A DNA stretch of 64,000 nucleotides from Paraburkholderia edwinii (GCF_019428685.1 NZ_CP080096.1:1178001-1242000), one strand, 5' to 3'. Positions 1 to 8,583 are shown, counted from the stretch's first letter. The notes: generated from the sequence alone by a model not told the origin. Made by a program: numbers and translations.

Positions 1-459
1 GAAATGCACCGGGTGCGCGCGCTGGCGACGCCGAACGTCGAGGTGACCGGATACCAGCCGTTCGCGGTGCTGCGCGACCGGATGCGGCGCGCCAAGGCGT
101 TCGTGTTTGCCGCCCAGGAGGATTTCGGCACCGCGGTGGTCGAGGCGCAGGCGTGCGGCACGCCGGTCATCGCGTTCGGCAAGGGCGGGGTGCTCGAAAC
201 GGTGCGCGGCCTGTCCGACGCGCGCCCGACCGGCGTGGTGTTCGCCGAGCAGACGGCGCAAGCGCTCGTCGCCGCGGTCGACGATTTCGCGTCGAACCCC
301 GGGCGCTTTTCGCCGATCGATTGCCGCGCAAACGCCGAACGTTTTTCGGCAGCGCTGTTTCGCACGCGTTTCTTCGGTCACGTGCGCGCGCGGGTTCCGG
401 CGTTGCGGGACTCGACCCTGCCGCCGGCCGACGTGCCGGCTCAAGGGCGCGCGCGCTGA
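1..459 (+). CDS. Glycosyltransferase family 4, C-terminal part (5'-truncated)
   Basis: The reading frame is open from the first base, so the gene begins upstream of the window. About 152 C-terminal residues are present. They carry the donor-binding half of a GT-B fold: a VTGYQPF strand, then EDFGTAVVEAQACGTPVIAFGKGG, which is the nucleotide-sugar-binding E-x7-E region of GT4 enzymes, then a conserved G-GVVF turn. The sequence style resembles WbaZ-type mannosyltransferases of exopolysaccharide or O-antigen clusters. That assignment is by resemblance only; the acceptor and donor cannot be read from this fragment. The protein ends with a short Pro/Arg-rich tail. The gene is probably the last of a polysaccharide operon, because what follows is a repeat-bearing spacer and an unrelated oxidoreductase operon. 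Confidence 0.75.
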   Translation, partial: EMHRVRALATPNVEVTGYQPFAVLRDRMRRAKAFVFAAQEDFGTAVVEAQACGTPVIAFGKGGVLETVRGLSDARPTGVVFAEQTAQALVAAVDDFASNPGRFSPIDCRANAERFSAALFRTRFFGHVRARVPALRDSTLPPADVPAQGRAR

Positions 460-874
460 GGCGGCGAATCATCAAGGCATCCTGAGTGGGCGTCCTGAGT
501 GGGCATCCTGAGTGGGCATCCTGAGTGGGCATCCTGAGTGGGCATCCTGAGTGGCGCCACGGAAAAATCAGATTAGTGGTGAGCGTCGGTCGGGCATCCC
601 GCTTGCACAGCTTCGACGGCAGTACGACGTGCCGGCTGTTGCCGATCATTCGGCCTGAAAACGATCAGCACGACTGCGAAGCGCGACCTATACTTTTCGC
701 TTGCCCCCACTCGCGTCATTTGCAGTCAGCCTGCCCGCAGCCTGGCGTTTCCAGACCGCCATGACCTGATCCGCAAGGTCGGGTCGTGCGCGCTGCCGCT
801 GCCCGCGCGGCGCCATTCAGCGCTACCCAGCGCCCGGTCGTTCTTGCGTCTTCCCGCTCAAAGGAGTCCGCTCG
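460..874. other. Intergenic spacer with tandem repeat, upstream of the molybdoenzyme operon
   Basis: This 415-bp spacer holds no convincing gene. Its main content is the 13-bp tandem repeat at 476-554. The remainder up to 860 is ordinary GC-rich sequence and should contain the promoter of the paoABC-like operon, but I cannot place a convincing -35/-10 pair. A good ribosome binding site (AAGGAG, 861-866) closes the spacer. Confidence 0.6.
476..554. repeat. 13-bp tandem repeat, about six copies
   Basis: The unit CCTGAGTGGGCAT starts at 481, 494, 507, 520, 533 and 546, an exact 13-bp period. The first unit reads CGT instead of CAT and the last is partial (CCTGAGTGG, then divergence). The tail GGCAT at 476-480 is a fragment of a further copy. 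The array begins 17 bp after the glycosyltransferase stop codon. There is no spacer/repeat alternation, so it is not CRISPR. Confidence 0.95.
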
Positions 875-1435
875 ATGCCCCATACCGCCACCCGTCCCAA
901 CGTCCCGGCACATTCCACCGTAGACGATCGCCGCGACAGCAAATCCGCCGGCACAACGTCCACGCCACCGCCAACCATGTCTGTTGCATTGACGGTGAAC
1001 GGCAAAATCTACCAGCTCGCGCTCGACCCGCGGACCACGTTGCTCGACGCGTTGCGCGAGCACCTGCATCTGACCGGCACGAAGAAAGGCTGCGATCACG
1101 GCCAGTGCGGGGCATGCACCGTGCACGTAAACGGGCGGCGCGTGAACGCGTGTCTGTCGCTGGCGGGCACGCACGAAGGCGACGACATCACGACGATCGA
1201 AGGGATCGGCAGTCTCGATGAGCTGCATCCGATGCAGCAGGCCTTCGTCGAATGCGACGGCTACCAGTGCGGCTACTGCACATCGGGGCAAATCATGTCG
1301 GCCGTGGCGCTGCTCGGCGAAGCGGTCGGCCCCGCCGACGCCGACGTGCGCGAGGCAATGAGCGGCAACCTGTGCCGTTGCGGCGCCTATCAGAACATCG
1401 TCACCGCGATCCAGCGCGTGCGCGAGAAAACCTGA
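875..1435 (+). CDS. paoA: Aldehyde oxidoreductase, [2Fe-2S] subunit (PaoA/YagT-like)
   Basis: Small iron-sulfur subunit of a xanthine-oxidase-family molybdoenzyme; it relays electrons from the Mo site towards FAD. The 186 residues contain a ferredoxin-type cluster (Cys73, Cys78, Cys81, Cys93 in GCDHGQCGAC...NAC) and the C-terminal [2Fe-2S] domain (Cys132, Cys135, Cys167, Cys169 in QCGYC and LCRCG). The start is supported by AAGGAG at 861-866, eight bases upstream. Residues 1-34 are a Ser/Thr/Pro-rich, poorly conserved leader. Unlike E. coli PaoA, which is Tat-exported, no twin-arginine signal peptide is visible, so I infer a cytoplasmic enzyme. First gene of a three-gene operon; the FAD subunit starts 10 bp after its stop. 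Confidence 0.9.
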   Translation: MPHTATRPNVPAHSTVDDRRDSKSAGTTSTPPPTMSVALTVNGKIYQLALDPRTTLLDALREHLHLTGTKKGCDHGQCGACTVHVNGRRVNACLSLAGTHEGDDITTIEGIGSLDELHPMQQAFVECDGYQCGYCTSGQIMSAVALLGEAVGPADADVREAMSGNLCRCGAYQNIVTAIQRVREKT

Positions 1436-1445
1436 GGACGCCGCC

Positions 1446-2438
1446 ATGGAACTGTTCCAGCTCTCACGTGCGAGCGATCTGAGCGAGGCGATCGCGGCGG
1501 GCGCGGCCTCGTCGGGTGCGCAGGTGCGCTTTCTGGCCGGCGGCACGACGCTGCTCGATCTGATGAAACTGAATGTGGAGCGCCCGGGCCGCGTGATCGA
1601 CATCAGCCGCCTGCCGCTCGATCAGATCGAAGCCACGCCGGACGGCGGCATCAAGATCGGCGCCACGGTGCGCAACTCGGACCTTGCGATGCATCCGCTC
1701 GTCAGCGAGCGTTATGCGGTGCTGTCGCAGGCCGTGCTCGCGGGCGCCTCCGTGCAACTGCGCAACATGGCGACGACCGGCGGCAACCTGCTGCAGCGCA
1801 CGCGTTGCGTGTACTTCCGCGATACCGCGATGCCGTGCAATAAGCGCGCGCCCGGTACGGGCTGCCCGGCGATCGGCGGCTCCAACCGGATGATGGCGAT
1901 ACTCGGTGTCAGCGACGCCTGCATTGCCAGCAATCCTTCAGACATGAACGTAGCGCTGACGGCACTCGATGCGACGATCCACATCGAAGGCGCGAAAGGC
2001 CCACGCAGCGTCGCGATCGACGCGTTCTTCCTGCTGCCCGGCACCACGCCGCAACGCGAAACCGTGATCGAAGCCGGCGATCTGATCACGCACGTCACCT
2101 TGCCGCCACCGCCGGAGGGAAGCCGTTCGTTCTATCTGAAGCTGCGCGATCGCGCGTCGTACGAATTCGCGCTGGCATCGGCGGCGGTCGTGGTGAAGGT
2201 GCGCGATGGGCGCATCGAACATGCTCGCGTCGCGCTGGGCGGGGTCGGCACGAAGCCGTGGCATTCGACTGAAGCGGAGGCTGTGCTCGGCGGTGCGGTT
2301 CCCGATGCCGCGACGTTTACACGGGCCGCGGATGCGGCGCTCGCCGATGCGCGGCCGCAGAGCCAGAACGGCTTCAAGGTCGAGCTCGCGCGCAGGTGCA
2401 TCGTGCATGCGTTGACGCAGGCTACTCGCAACGACTGA
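1446..2438 (+). CDS. paoB: Aldehyde oxidoreductase, FAD-binding subunit (PaoB/YagS-like)
   Basis: Medium FAD subunit of the molybdenum hydroxylase, 330 residues. The N-terminal FAD-binding segment FLAGGTTLLDLMK lies at about residues 29-41, and TTGGNLLQRTRC at 110-121 is the second FAD loop. Cys121, Cys131 and Cys140 (RTRC, MPCNKR, GTGC) match the insertion that holds the extra [4Fe-4S] cluster known in E. coli PaoB and in 4-hydroxybenzoyl-CoA reductase-like proteins. The C-terminal CO-dehydrogenase flavoprotein domain follows (about 220-325). ATG with a short GAGGACGCC leader, 10 bp after paoA, so translation is probably coupled. Substrate is an aldehyde by family, but the exact one is not readable. 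Confidence 0.9.
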   Translation: MELFQLSRASDLSEAIAAGAASSGAQVRFLAGGTTLLDLMKLNVERPGRVIDISRLPLDQIEATPDGGIKIGATVRNSDLAMHPLVSERYAVLSQAVLAGASVQLRNMATTGGNLLQRTRCVYFRDTAMPCNKRAPGTGCPAIGGSNRMMAILGVSDACIASNPSDMNVALTALDATIHIEGAKGPRSVAIDAFFLLPGTTPQRETVIEAGDLITHVTLPPPPEGSRSFYLKLRDRASYEFALASAAVVVKVRDGRIEHARVALGGVGTKPWHSTEAEAVLGGAVPDAATFTRAADAALADARPQSQNGFKVELARRCIVHALTQATRND

Positions 2439-2457
2439 ACTTCGATAGGACTTCACC

Positions 2458-4686
2458 ATGTCCACCGTGAGTGACACCATGCTGTCCGTGATCGGACAGC
2501 CGCACGTGCGTATCGACGGACCGTTGAAAGTCAGCGGCGCGGCGACGTACACGTCGGATATCGATCTGCCGGGACTGCTGTATGCCGTGCCCGTATGCAG
2601 CACGATCGCAAGCGGACGCATCACGTCGCTTGAGTTCGCCGGCGCGCAGAGCATGCCCGGCGTGCATGCCGTGCTTCATCGCGGCAATGTCGGCCGCTTC
2701 TACCGGATCTCGGGCAATTCGATCGATACGGGCTTCGTCGATGAGCAGCGCCCGCCTTTCGAAGACGATGTGATCCGCTATTACGGCCAGTATGTCGCGG
2801 TGGTGATCGCCGATACGTTCGAAGCCGCGAGCGCGGCCGCCGTCGCGGTCAAGGTCGGCTACGAGGTCGCGGCGCATGACGTGAGCGATGAGCTTGACAG
2901 CCGCGACGAGCTGCATGTCGAGAGCGAACGCGGCGATGCTGCGCGCGCTTACGACAGCGCGTCCGTCAAACTCGACGCGACCTATGTGACGCCCGTCGAA
3001 ACGCACAACCCGATCGAACTGCACGCGACGGTCGCGGTTTGGGACGGCGAGGGCTACACGTTCTATGAAACGAGCCAGGCCGTTGCGAACCATCAGGGCT
3101 CGCTGATGCAGATGCTTGGCTTGCCCAAAGAGAAAGTGCGCGTGATCTCGCGCTTTCTCGGCTCGGGCTTCGGCAGCAAGCTATGGATGTGGCCGCACTC
3201 GCTGCTCGCCGCCGCGGCGACGCGGCATACGGGGCGGCCGGTCAAGCTGGTCGTGAGCCGCAAGATGATGTTCCAGAATGTCGGCCATCGTCCGGTGACG
3301 CAGCAGCGCATGCGCTTGTCGGCGGACCGCGACGGCAAGCTGACTTCGATCCGTCACGAGTACATGAACCACACGTCGATCGACGATGACTATCAGGAAG
3401 CCTGCGGCGAAATCACGCCGTTTCTGTATAGCGTGCCGAATCTGCGCGTGAGTTCGGGGCTCGTGAAACGCCATGTCGGCTCGCCGACCTCGATGCGCGG
3501 GCCGGGCGCGGTGCCGGGGCTCTACGCGCTCGAATCGGCGATGAACGAACTTGCGCGTGAACTCAATATCGATCCGGTCGAGCTGCGCTTGAGGAACGAA
3601 CCGAAGGTCGACGAAAGCACGGGCTTGCCGTTTTCGTCGCGCCATCTCACCGAGTGCCTGCGAACCGGCGCGGAGAAATTCGGCTGGGCGCAACGCACGC
3701 CTCAAGTCGGGTCGATGCAACGCGATGGGCTGACGCTCGGGTGGGGCATCGGCGCGTGCGGGTGGCCGGGTTTGCGCTTCTCGGCGCAGGCGTCGGTGGA
3801 TCTGCGCGCGGACGGCTCGGCGCGCGTGGTGTGCGGCACGCAGGATATCGGTACCGGTACCTACACGATCCTCGCGCAACTGGTTGCGTCGCAGACGGGT
3901 TTGCCCATCGAGCGCATCGACGTCGAACTCGGCGATACGATGCTGCCGCTCGGACCGGTCTCGGGCGGCTCGGCGGCGACGGCATCGGTGATTCCCCCGG
4001 TGCTGCAAGCGGTACGCGCGGCCATCGATATCGTGCTCGCGCGTGCGGGTGCGCTTGCCGAGTCGCCGTTCAAGGGCGCGAAACGCGAGGAGCTTGCGTT
4101 CACCGCGGGCCGCGTGCATCGCAAGGACGCGGCGCCCGACACGGGCGTGCCGTATGGCGCGATCCTGCAGGCGGCGAAGATGTATTCGGCGTCCGGCACC
4201 GGCAGCGCGCAGGGCGGCTTCGACGATCCGCTGAAGAAAAAATATTCGATCTACTCATACGGCGCGCACTTCGCGGAGGTGACCTGGCAGCCGGAGACCG
4301 CGCGGCTGCGCGTGAGCCGGGTGGTGAGCGTGATCGACGCGGGGCGTATTCTGAATCCGCATGCGGGGCGCAGCCAGATTGAAGGGGCGGTGGTGATGGG
4401 CGTCGGCATGGCGTTGTTCGAGCACACGACGTACGACCCGAAAAGCGGGGCGCCGATCAACAGCAGTCTCGCCGACTACATCATCCCGTCGCATGCGGAT
4501 AGTCCGAAGCTCGATGTGACCTTTCTCGATTACCCGGACACGGTGTTCAATGAGCTTGGTGCGCGAGGAATTGCGGAGATTGGTCTGGCGGGCATTGCCG
4601 CGGCGATCACCGACGCGGTTCATCATGCGACCGGTGTGCGTGTGCGCAAGCTGCCGGTGATGATTGAAGATCTGCTAGGCGCGTAG
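2458..4686 (+). CDS. paoC: Aldehyde oxidoreductase, molybdenum cofactor-binding subunit (PaoC/YagR-like)
   Basis: Large catalytic subunit, 742 residues, the usual length for PaoC. It starts with the aldehyde oxidase a/b hammerhead domain (residues ~10-125), followed by the Mo-cofactor domains; GSGFGSK (~235-241) and RGPGAVPG (~346) are cofactor-contacting loops. The catalytic base is Glu707 in GARGIAEIG, equivalent to the essential Glu of xanthine-oxidase-family enzymes. It starts 19 bp after paoB. I see no XdhC/PaoD-type chaperone gene beside the operon; such a protein is normally needed to insert the MCD form of the cofactor, so one is presumably encoded elsewhere. The operon appears to end at 4686. 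Confidence 0.92.
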   Translation: MSTVSDTMLSVIGQPHVRIDGPLKVSGAATYTSDIDLPGLLYAVPVCSTIASGRITSLEFAGAQSMPGVHAVLHRGNVGRFYRISGNSIDTGFVDEQRPPFEDDVIRYYGQYVAVVIADTFEAASAAAVAVKVGYEVAAHDVSDELDSRDELHVESERGDAARAYDSASVKLDATYVTPVETHNPIELHATVAVWDGEGYTFYETSQAVANHQGSLMQMLGLPKEKVRVISRFLGSGFGSKLWMWPHSLLAAAATRHTGRPVKLVVSRKMMFQNVGHRPVTQQRMRLSADRDGKLTSIRHEYMNHTSIDDDYQEACGEITPFLYSVPNLRVSSGLVKRHVGSPTSMRGPGAVPGLYALESAMNELARELNIDPVELRLRNEPKVDESTGLPFSSRHLTECLRTGAEKFGWAQRTPQVGSMQRDGLTLGWGIGACGWPGLRFSAQASVDLRADGSARVVCGTQDIGTGTYTILAQLVASQTGLPIERIDVELGDTMLPLGPVSGGSAATASVIPPVLQAVRAAIDIVLARAGALAESPFKGAKREELAFTAGRVHRKDAAPDTGVPYGAILQAAKMYSASGTGSAQGGFDDPLKKKYSIYSYGAHFAEVTWQPETARLRVSRVVSVIDAGRILNPHAGRSQIEGAVVMGVGMALFEHTTYDPKSGAPINSSLADYIIPSHADSPKLDVTFLDYPDTVFNELGARGIAEIGLAGIAAAITDAVHHATGVRVRKLPVMIEDLLGA

Positions 4687-4830
4687 TGAGCGGAACACAT
4701 TCTTTTCGCGCTCGTATGGCTGGATTGTGACCGGGGCAATCGAAAAAAATTAAACATCATCGTCGAGGTGAAGCCCCGTGAACCAGAAGGATCGCGAATC
4801 AATATTCGAAGCCGGGAGCCATACGAAACG

Positions 4831-5628
4831 ATGAAACTTGCCGGGCCGATCCTGCTCGTCGGCGTCGCATGTCTCGCCTTATTGATAGGGGTGTACTTGC
4901 TGCAGGATCGGCTGCTGTACTTTCCCGAGAAAAGCACGATTCGACAAGTTGTTTCCGCGGGACTTCGGGCGTGGCCGACCGCTGAGGCGTTCCGGGGGCT
5001 TGTGGCTGAGCCACCCGGAGCGGCGCGCGGCACGGCCATCGTTTTTCACGGCAACGCGGGACATGCCGGCGACCGTTCACATTACGCCACGGCGCTCAAC
5101 CGGCTCGGGATGCGTGTGATTCTCGCCGAGTACCCTGGCTACAGACCACGCGACGGCGAGCTCGGCGAACAACATCTGAGCGCCGATGCCGGACAGACCA
5201 TCGCGCTGGCTCACCGCCAATATGGCGCGCCGTTGCTGATTATCGGCGAGTCGCTTGGCGCGGCCGTCGCGGCTTCTGTCGCCGTTCGCGAACGGGACAG
5301 GATTGCGGGCCTGCTGCTTATTACGCCGTGGGATCGCCTCGAGCACGTCGCTGCGTATCACTATCGGTGGCTGCCGGTGAAGTGGCTGCTGCGCGACCGG
5401 TACGACAGCGCCGGCAATCTGGGTTCGTTCGACCGTCCTGTTCTGGTCGTTACCGCGCAGCACGACCGTATCGTCCCCGTGCGCTTTGGCGAAGCGCTCT
5501 ATAGCGCGCTGTCCGAGCCAAAGCGCCTCGTTGTCGTCAAAGACGCTGGGCACAACGACTGGATCGGCTACGTCGACGATCGCTGGTGGAACGACGCGAT
5601 CGGTTTCCTGCTGAAGCCTTCTGCGTGA
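4831..5628 (+). CDS. Membrane-anchored alpha/beta hydrolase (Bem46/ABHD13-like)
   Basis: A 265-residue serine hydrolase with one N-terminal membrane anchor (residues ~4-25). The mature part has the ABHD13/Bem46 layout: DRLLYFPEK after the anchor, oxyanion strand IVFHGNAG (~71-78), nucleophile elbow GESLGA with Ser141, the acid in TAQHDRIVP and the His in DAGHND near the C terminus. Start chosen at ATG 4831, which places the anchor at the N terminus and has GGGAG a dozen bases upstream; an in-frame GTG at 4768 would add 21 charged residues. The substrate is unknown; this family is usually annotated only as a hydrolase or lysophospholipase-like protein. It stands alone. Confidence 0.78.
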   Translation: MKLAGPILLVGVACLALLIGVYLLQDRLLYFPEKSTIRQVVSAGLRAWPTAEAFRGLVAEPPGAARGTAIVFHGNAGHAGDRSHYATALNRLGMRVILAEYPGYRPRDGELGEQHLSADAGQTIALAHRQYGAPLLIIGESLGAAVAASVAVRERDRIAGLLLITPWDRLEHVAAYHYRWLPVKWLLRDRYDSAGNLGSFDRPVLVVTAQHDRIVPVRFGEALYSALSEPKRLVVVKDAGHNDWIGYVDDRWWNDAIGFLLKPSA

Positions 5629-5835
5629 GCCTGGCGATTAAACATACTTAAGCACGTGAGCAGGGCAGAAGTCGCTCAGCCCGTCTGCCGGTGCATTGGG
5701 GGCGGCATTCGGCGCGCGTCCGTGCTGCCGTTACGCGCCGTTACACATGATCGATCGTTGTAATAGCGGTCCGCCATTCCTGACACTATCCTTTCGATTA
5801 CGTGGTCGAGCGTATCGCCACGGGAAGGACTGATC

Positions 5836-6159
5836 ATGAAGCGCGCACTATTGTGGCTTGCCGCGGGAGTCGCGGTGGCAAGCCTGGACGATGTCGCGTG
5901 GGCGCACGCAAGCGTAGGCGTTTATGTAGGCGGTCCGGTGTATGCGGTTCCGCCGCCCGTGATTTACCGTCCGTATCCGCCTCCTGTGATTTACAGGGGG
6001 CCGCCAGTCTACGCGCCACCTCCCGTCGTTTTCGGGCCGCCTCCCGGCTACTACTACTATCGGTACCCGTACGGCTATCGCGGCTGGTGGGGGCGCCCGT
6101 ACTGGCGAGGTTATGGATACGGCTACGGCGGATATCGGGGTTATTATCGTCACCGCTGA
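5836..6159 (+). CDS. Small secreted Pro/Tyr/Gly-rich protein
   Basis: A 107-residue exported protein. Residues 1-23 form a signal peptide (MKRALLWLAAGVAVAS..., likely cleaved after AWA). The mature region is low complexity: a proline block with the repeated unit PPPVIYR (two copies about ten residues apart) and then a Tyr/Gly/Arg/Trp-rich tail. Such proteins are common in Burkholderiaceae and are usually annotated as hypothetical; a surface or envelope role is a guess. GAAGGACTG a few bases upstream supplies the ribosome binding site. Its stop codon lies inside a three-copy 11-bp repeat. Confidence 0.75.
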   Translation: MKRALLWLAAGVAVASLDDVAWAHASVGVYVGGPVYAVPPPVIYRPYPPPVIYRGPPVYAPPPVVFGPPPGYYYYRYPYGYRGWWGRPYWRGYGYGYGGYRGYYRHR

Positions 6160-6186
6160 GTCATCGCTGAGTCATCGCTTAGCCAC
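6154..6186. repeat. 11-bp tandem repeat spanning a stop codon
   Basis: CGCTGAGTCAT occurs at 6154-6164 and 6165-6175, followed by a degenerate third copy CGCTTAGCCAC at 6176-6186. The first copy contains the TGA stop of the upstream gene. Confidence 0.85.
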
Positions 6187-6200
6187 CGTTCAATCCGCCC

Positions 6201-6527
6201 TCAATATCCTTCCGGACGCCGTATCAATTCGTTGTCCACCGAAACAACACCTGTTACGTGCATGGTCGCAGCCCCTGCGGCCTGAACCATGTTTTGATCG
6301 GGCACACCGCCAATCAAAGTCACGTTGCCGTTCTTCGCCAGAATCGAGATATCCGACGTGTCCACCTTTGCGCGAAAAATCGCACGTCGGACATCTTTCT
6401 CGATCTGATGACTAGCGTGACGACTGCTCGCACCGGATGCCGCGTTACGGGCCGAGGCGATCGTCACGGGGGTGCAAACGAGCGCGATGCTCGCCATGAT
6501 CGGTCTGAACAGCAGCGTCTTCAACAT
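6201..6527 (-). CDS. BON-domain periplasmic protein
   Basis: About 108 residues. The N terminus MLKTLLFRPIMASIALVCTP is a signal peptide, cleaved near TIASA. The rest is one BON domain (about residues 40-105) with the typical core IEKDVRRAIFRAKVDTSDISILAKNG and a second half containing VTLIGGVPD and a V-GV-SVDNEL ending. BON domains bind phospholipid membranes and occur in OsmY-like stress proteins. I chose the ATG at 6527 because GGAAAG precedes it by a few bases; an ATG four codons upstream (6539) is the alternative. The gene converges on the Pro/Tyr-rich protein gene. Confidence 0.72.
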   Translation of the reverse strand: MLKTLLFRPIMASIALVCTPVTIASARNAASGASSRHASHQIEKDVRRAIFRAKVDTSDISILAKNGNVTLIGGVPDQNMVQAAGAATMHVTGVVSVDNELIRRPEGY

Positions 6528-6811
6528 TGAGCTTTCCATCGCAAAACGGGTGTTGAATCGATCGCCGGAATCGATCGTCACTACGCGCGCCGACATCGAC
6601 AACGACCCTTTGCACAAATTCGCTTCCGCTTTGCCGGACGCAGCGTCCAGCGAAGCCGCAATTATCTGGTGCGCAATCTATAGCGTGCCGGAAGCGAAGT
6701 TAAGTAGAGTTGCGTTAGTCGATGCGACAGAACGATGTTGACTTTGTTGCTCGCGAGATTCTCAACACGTGTTCAGAGTCTCGCGACCCTCGAATCCTGA
6801 AAAAGGCGCGG

Positions 6812-7642
6812 ATGGAAATGGACGAAACACGACAATCTTTTCTTGAGACTTCACATGGTTCGATCGCGGTGGAAGAGCGGGGGCAGAGCGGTATTACCGT
6901 TCTGATGTTGCATGGCAATTCCTTCTGCCGGGGCGTATTCCGTCACCAGTTCGAGGGGCGGCTCGCGGCCCACGGCCGCCGGCTGATCGCGATGGATTTT
7001 CCGGGGCACGGACAGTCGGGCGATGCGCTCGATCCGATGCGCACCTATACGCGTCCCGGTCTTGCGGATGCAGCAGTCGAAGTGCTGCAGAAGCTCCAGA
7101 TCGACGAGGCGGTCGTGGTCGGCTGGTCGCTTGGCGGTCACGTTGCAATCGATATGATTGCGCGCTTTGCGGGTTTGCGCGGCCTGATGATCGTCGGCGC
7201 GCCGCCGGTATCGCGCGACAACATGGCCGAGGGCTTCACCGGTCATCCGCACGCGCGGGCAGCAGGCCGCGAACAGTTATCCGCTACGGAGATCGACGAT
7301 TTCGTGGCGACGATCATGGGGGAATGGGCGGAGCCTTTTATTCGCGACGCGGTCGCGCGTGCCGATGGACGTTTTCGCAAGCGGCTTTTCGAAGCGCTTC
7401 GCACTGAAACAGATTATGTGGATCAGCGTGTCACGGTAAAGAACAGCGCGGTGCCGCTTGCGGTGGTAAACGGTGTGGACGATCCGGTCGTCAACCTCGA
7501 TTACTTCGACAAGCTAAGCTACGGCAACTTGTGGGAAGGACGCTGCCATCGCTTGCCGGGACTGGGCCATGCGCCGTTCTGGCAAGGTCCGGATCAGTTC
7601 GATGCGTTGCTCGAGCGCTTCCTCGAAGACCTGGCGGAGTGA
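6812..7642 (+). CDS. Alpha/beta-fold hydrolase
   Basis: A 276-residue soluble alpha/beta hydrolase. Visible elements: oxyanion strand VLMLHGNS (~29-36), the DFPGHGQS loop, nucleophile elbow GWSLGG with Ser106, an acid in NGVDDPVV and the final His in LPGLGHAPFW. The start at 6812 follows AAAAGG at about five bases; upstream in-frame ATG at 6722 would add 30 residues without domain support. It lies 3 bp from an SMP-30 lactonase gene, so both are probably co-transcribed and may act in one lactone or ester-opening pathway. The substrate cannot be told from the sequence. Confidence 0.82.
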   Translation: MEMDETRQSFLETSHGSIAVEERGQSGITVLMLHGNSFCRGVFRHQFEGRLAAHGRRLIAMDFPGHGQSGDALDPMRTYTRPGLADAAVEVLQKLQIDEAVVVGWSLGGHVAIDMIARFAGLRGLMIVGAPPVSRDNMAEGFTGHPHARAAGREQLSATEIDDFVATIMGEWAEPFIRDAVARADGRFRKRLFEALRTETDYVDQRVTVKNSAVPLAVVNGVDDPVVNLDYFDKLSYGNLWEGRCHRLPGLGHAPFWQGPDQFDALLERFLEDLAE

Positions 7643-7645
7643 AGC

Positions 7646-8533
7646 ATGCAGTCCTCGCGCTTTAACGCGTTACGGCTGCCGTCGGCGTCGGTTGAGTGCC
7701 TCTATCGCGGCACGCAATGGTCCGAGGGTCCCGTCTGGTTCGACGACGGAAACTGCCTGCTGTGGAGCGACATTCCGAACAACCGCATCCTGCGCTGGGA
7801 TGGCGCTACCGGTGCGGTCACGACATTTCGTCAACCGTCGAACCACGCGAACGGCAACACGCGCGACCACGAAGGCCGGCTCGTCACGTGTGAGCACCAG
7901 GCATGCAGAGTCACGCGCACCGGGCACAACGGCACGATTACGGTACTCGCAGACAGCTATCAAGGCAGACGTCTCAATTCGCCGAACGATGTCGTCGTCA
8001 AAGCGGATGGCTCGATCTGGTTCACCGACCCGAGCTTCGCGATCAACAGCTTTAATCAAGGTGCGCCAAGAGACCCGGAACTGCGTCCAGGCGTATATCG
8101 CATTGATGGACAGTCGGGCGAGGTGTCGCTTGTGAGCGATGAGATCCATGGGCCGAACGGACTCGCCTTTTCTCCGGACGAAGCGCGGCTATACGTCGTC
8201 GATTCGCGCGACGAACCGCGCAAGATTCGCGTATTCGATGTCGTGCGCAATGGTCGCGCGCTCGCGGGAAACCGTGTGTTGATCGACGCGGGCGAAGGCA
8301 GGCCCGATGGCTTGCGTGTCGATATTCACGGGAACCTGTGGTGCGCGTGGGGAATGGGCGCGGGACTCGATGGCGTGCGGGTATTTTCACCGGATGGCGA
8401 GCTGCTCGGGCACATTGAATTGCCCGAGCGCTGCATGAATGTGTGCTTCGGCGGCGAGCATCGCAACCGGCTATTTATGGCGACGGTCAACGGCCTGTAT
8501 GCGCTGTATGCGAATACGCGGGGTGTGATCTGA
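7646..8533 (+). CDS. SMP-30/gluconolactonase-like protein
   Basis: A 295-residue six-bladed beta-propeller of the SMP-30/gluconolactonase/LRE family, which hydrolyses sugar lactones with one divalent metal. Seen: the metal Glu in QWSEGPVWF near residue 26, SDIPNNRILRW, the SPNDVVV strand with metal Asn (~112-118), FTDPSF (~126-131), HGPNGLAFSPDE (~167-178) and the later metal Asp in GRPDGLRVD (~218). The length is usual for the family. It follows the hydrolase gene by 3 bp. Sugar specificity is unknown. Its stop codon is immediately followed by a four-copy 13-bp repeat. Confidence 0.87.
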   Translation: MQSSRFNALRLPSASVECLYRGTQWSEGPVWFDDGNCLLWSDIPNNRILRWDGATGAVTTFRQPSNHANGNTRDHEGRLVTCEHQACRVTRTGHNGTITVLADSYQGRRLNSPNDVVVKADGSIWFTDPSFAINSFNQGAPRDPELRPGVYRIDGQSGEVSLVSDEIHGPNGLAFSPDEARLYVVDSRDEPRKIRVFDVVRNGRALAGNRVLIDAGEGRPDGLRVDIHGNLWCAWGMGAGLDGVRVFSPDGELLGHIELPERCMNVCFGGEHRNRLFMATVNGLYALYANTRGVI

Positions 8534-8583
8534 AGAGCCGAAGGGAAGAGCCGAAGGGAAGAGCCGAAGGGAAGAGCCGAAGG
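8532..8583. repeat. 13-bp tandem repeat, four exact copies
   Basis: GAAGAGCCGAAGG is repeated exactly four times (8532-8544, 8545-8557, 8558-8570, 8571-8583). It fills the whole gap between two convergent genes, overlapping the stop codon of the lactonase gene and abutting the stop codon of the next gene. Confidence 0.97.

Noticed and set aside
476..554. Possible CRISPR-like array
   Set aside because: The 13-bp units are directly adjacent with no spacers and no cas genes are nearby; it is a plain tandem repeat.
716..1603. Long open frame on the minus strand over paoA
   Set aside because: It lies antisense to a gene with eight cluster cysteines in place; its own translation is Arg/Ala-rich shadow sequence without motifs.
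6555..6577. Direct repeat GAATCGATCG, 13-bp period, between divergent BON and hydrolase genes
   Set aside because: Two copies of a simple CGATCG-rich word are common in this GC range; no promoter context supports an operator.
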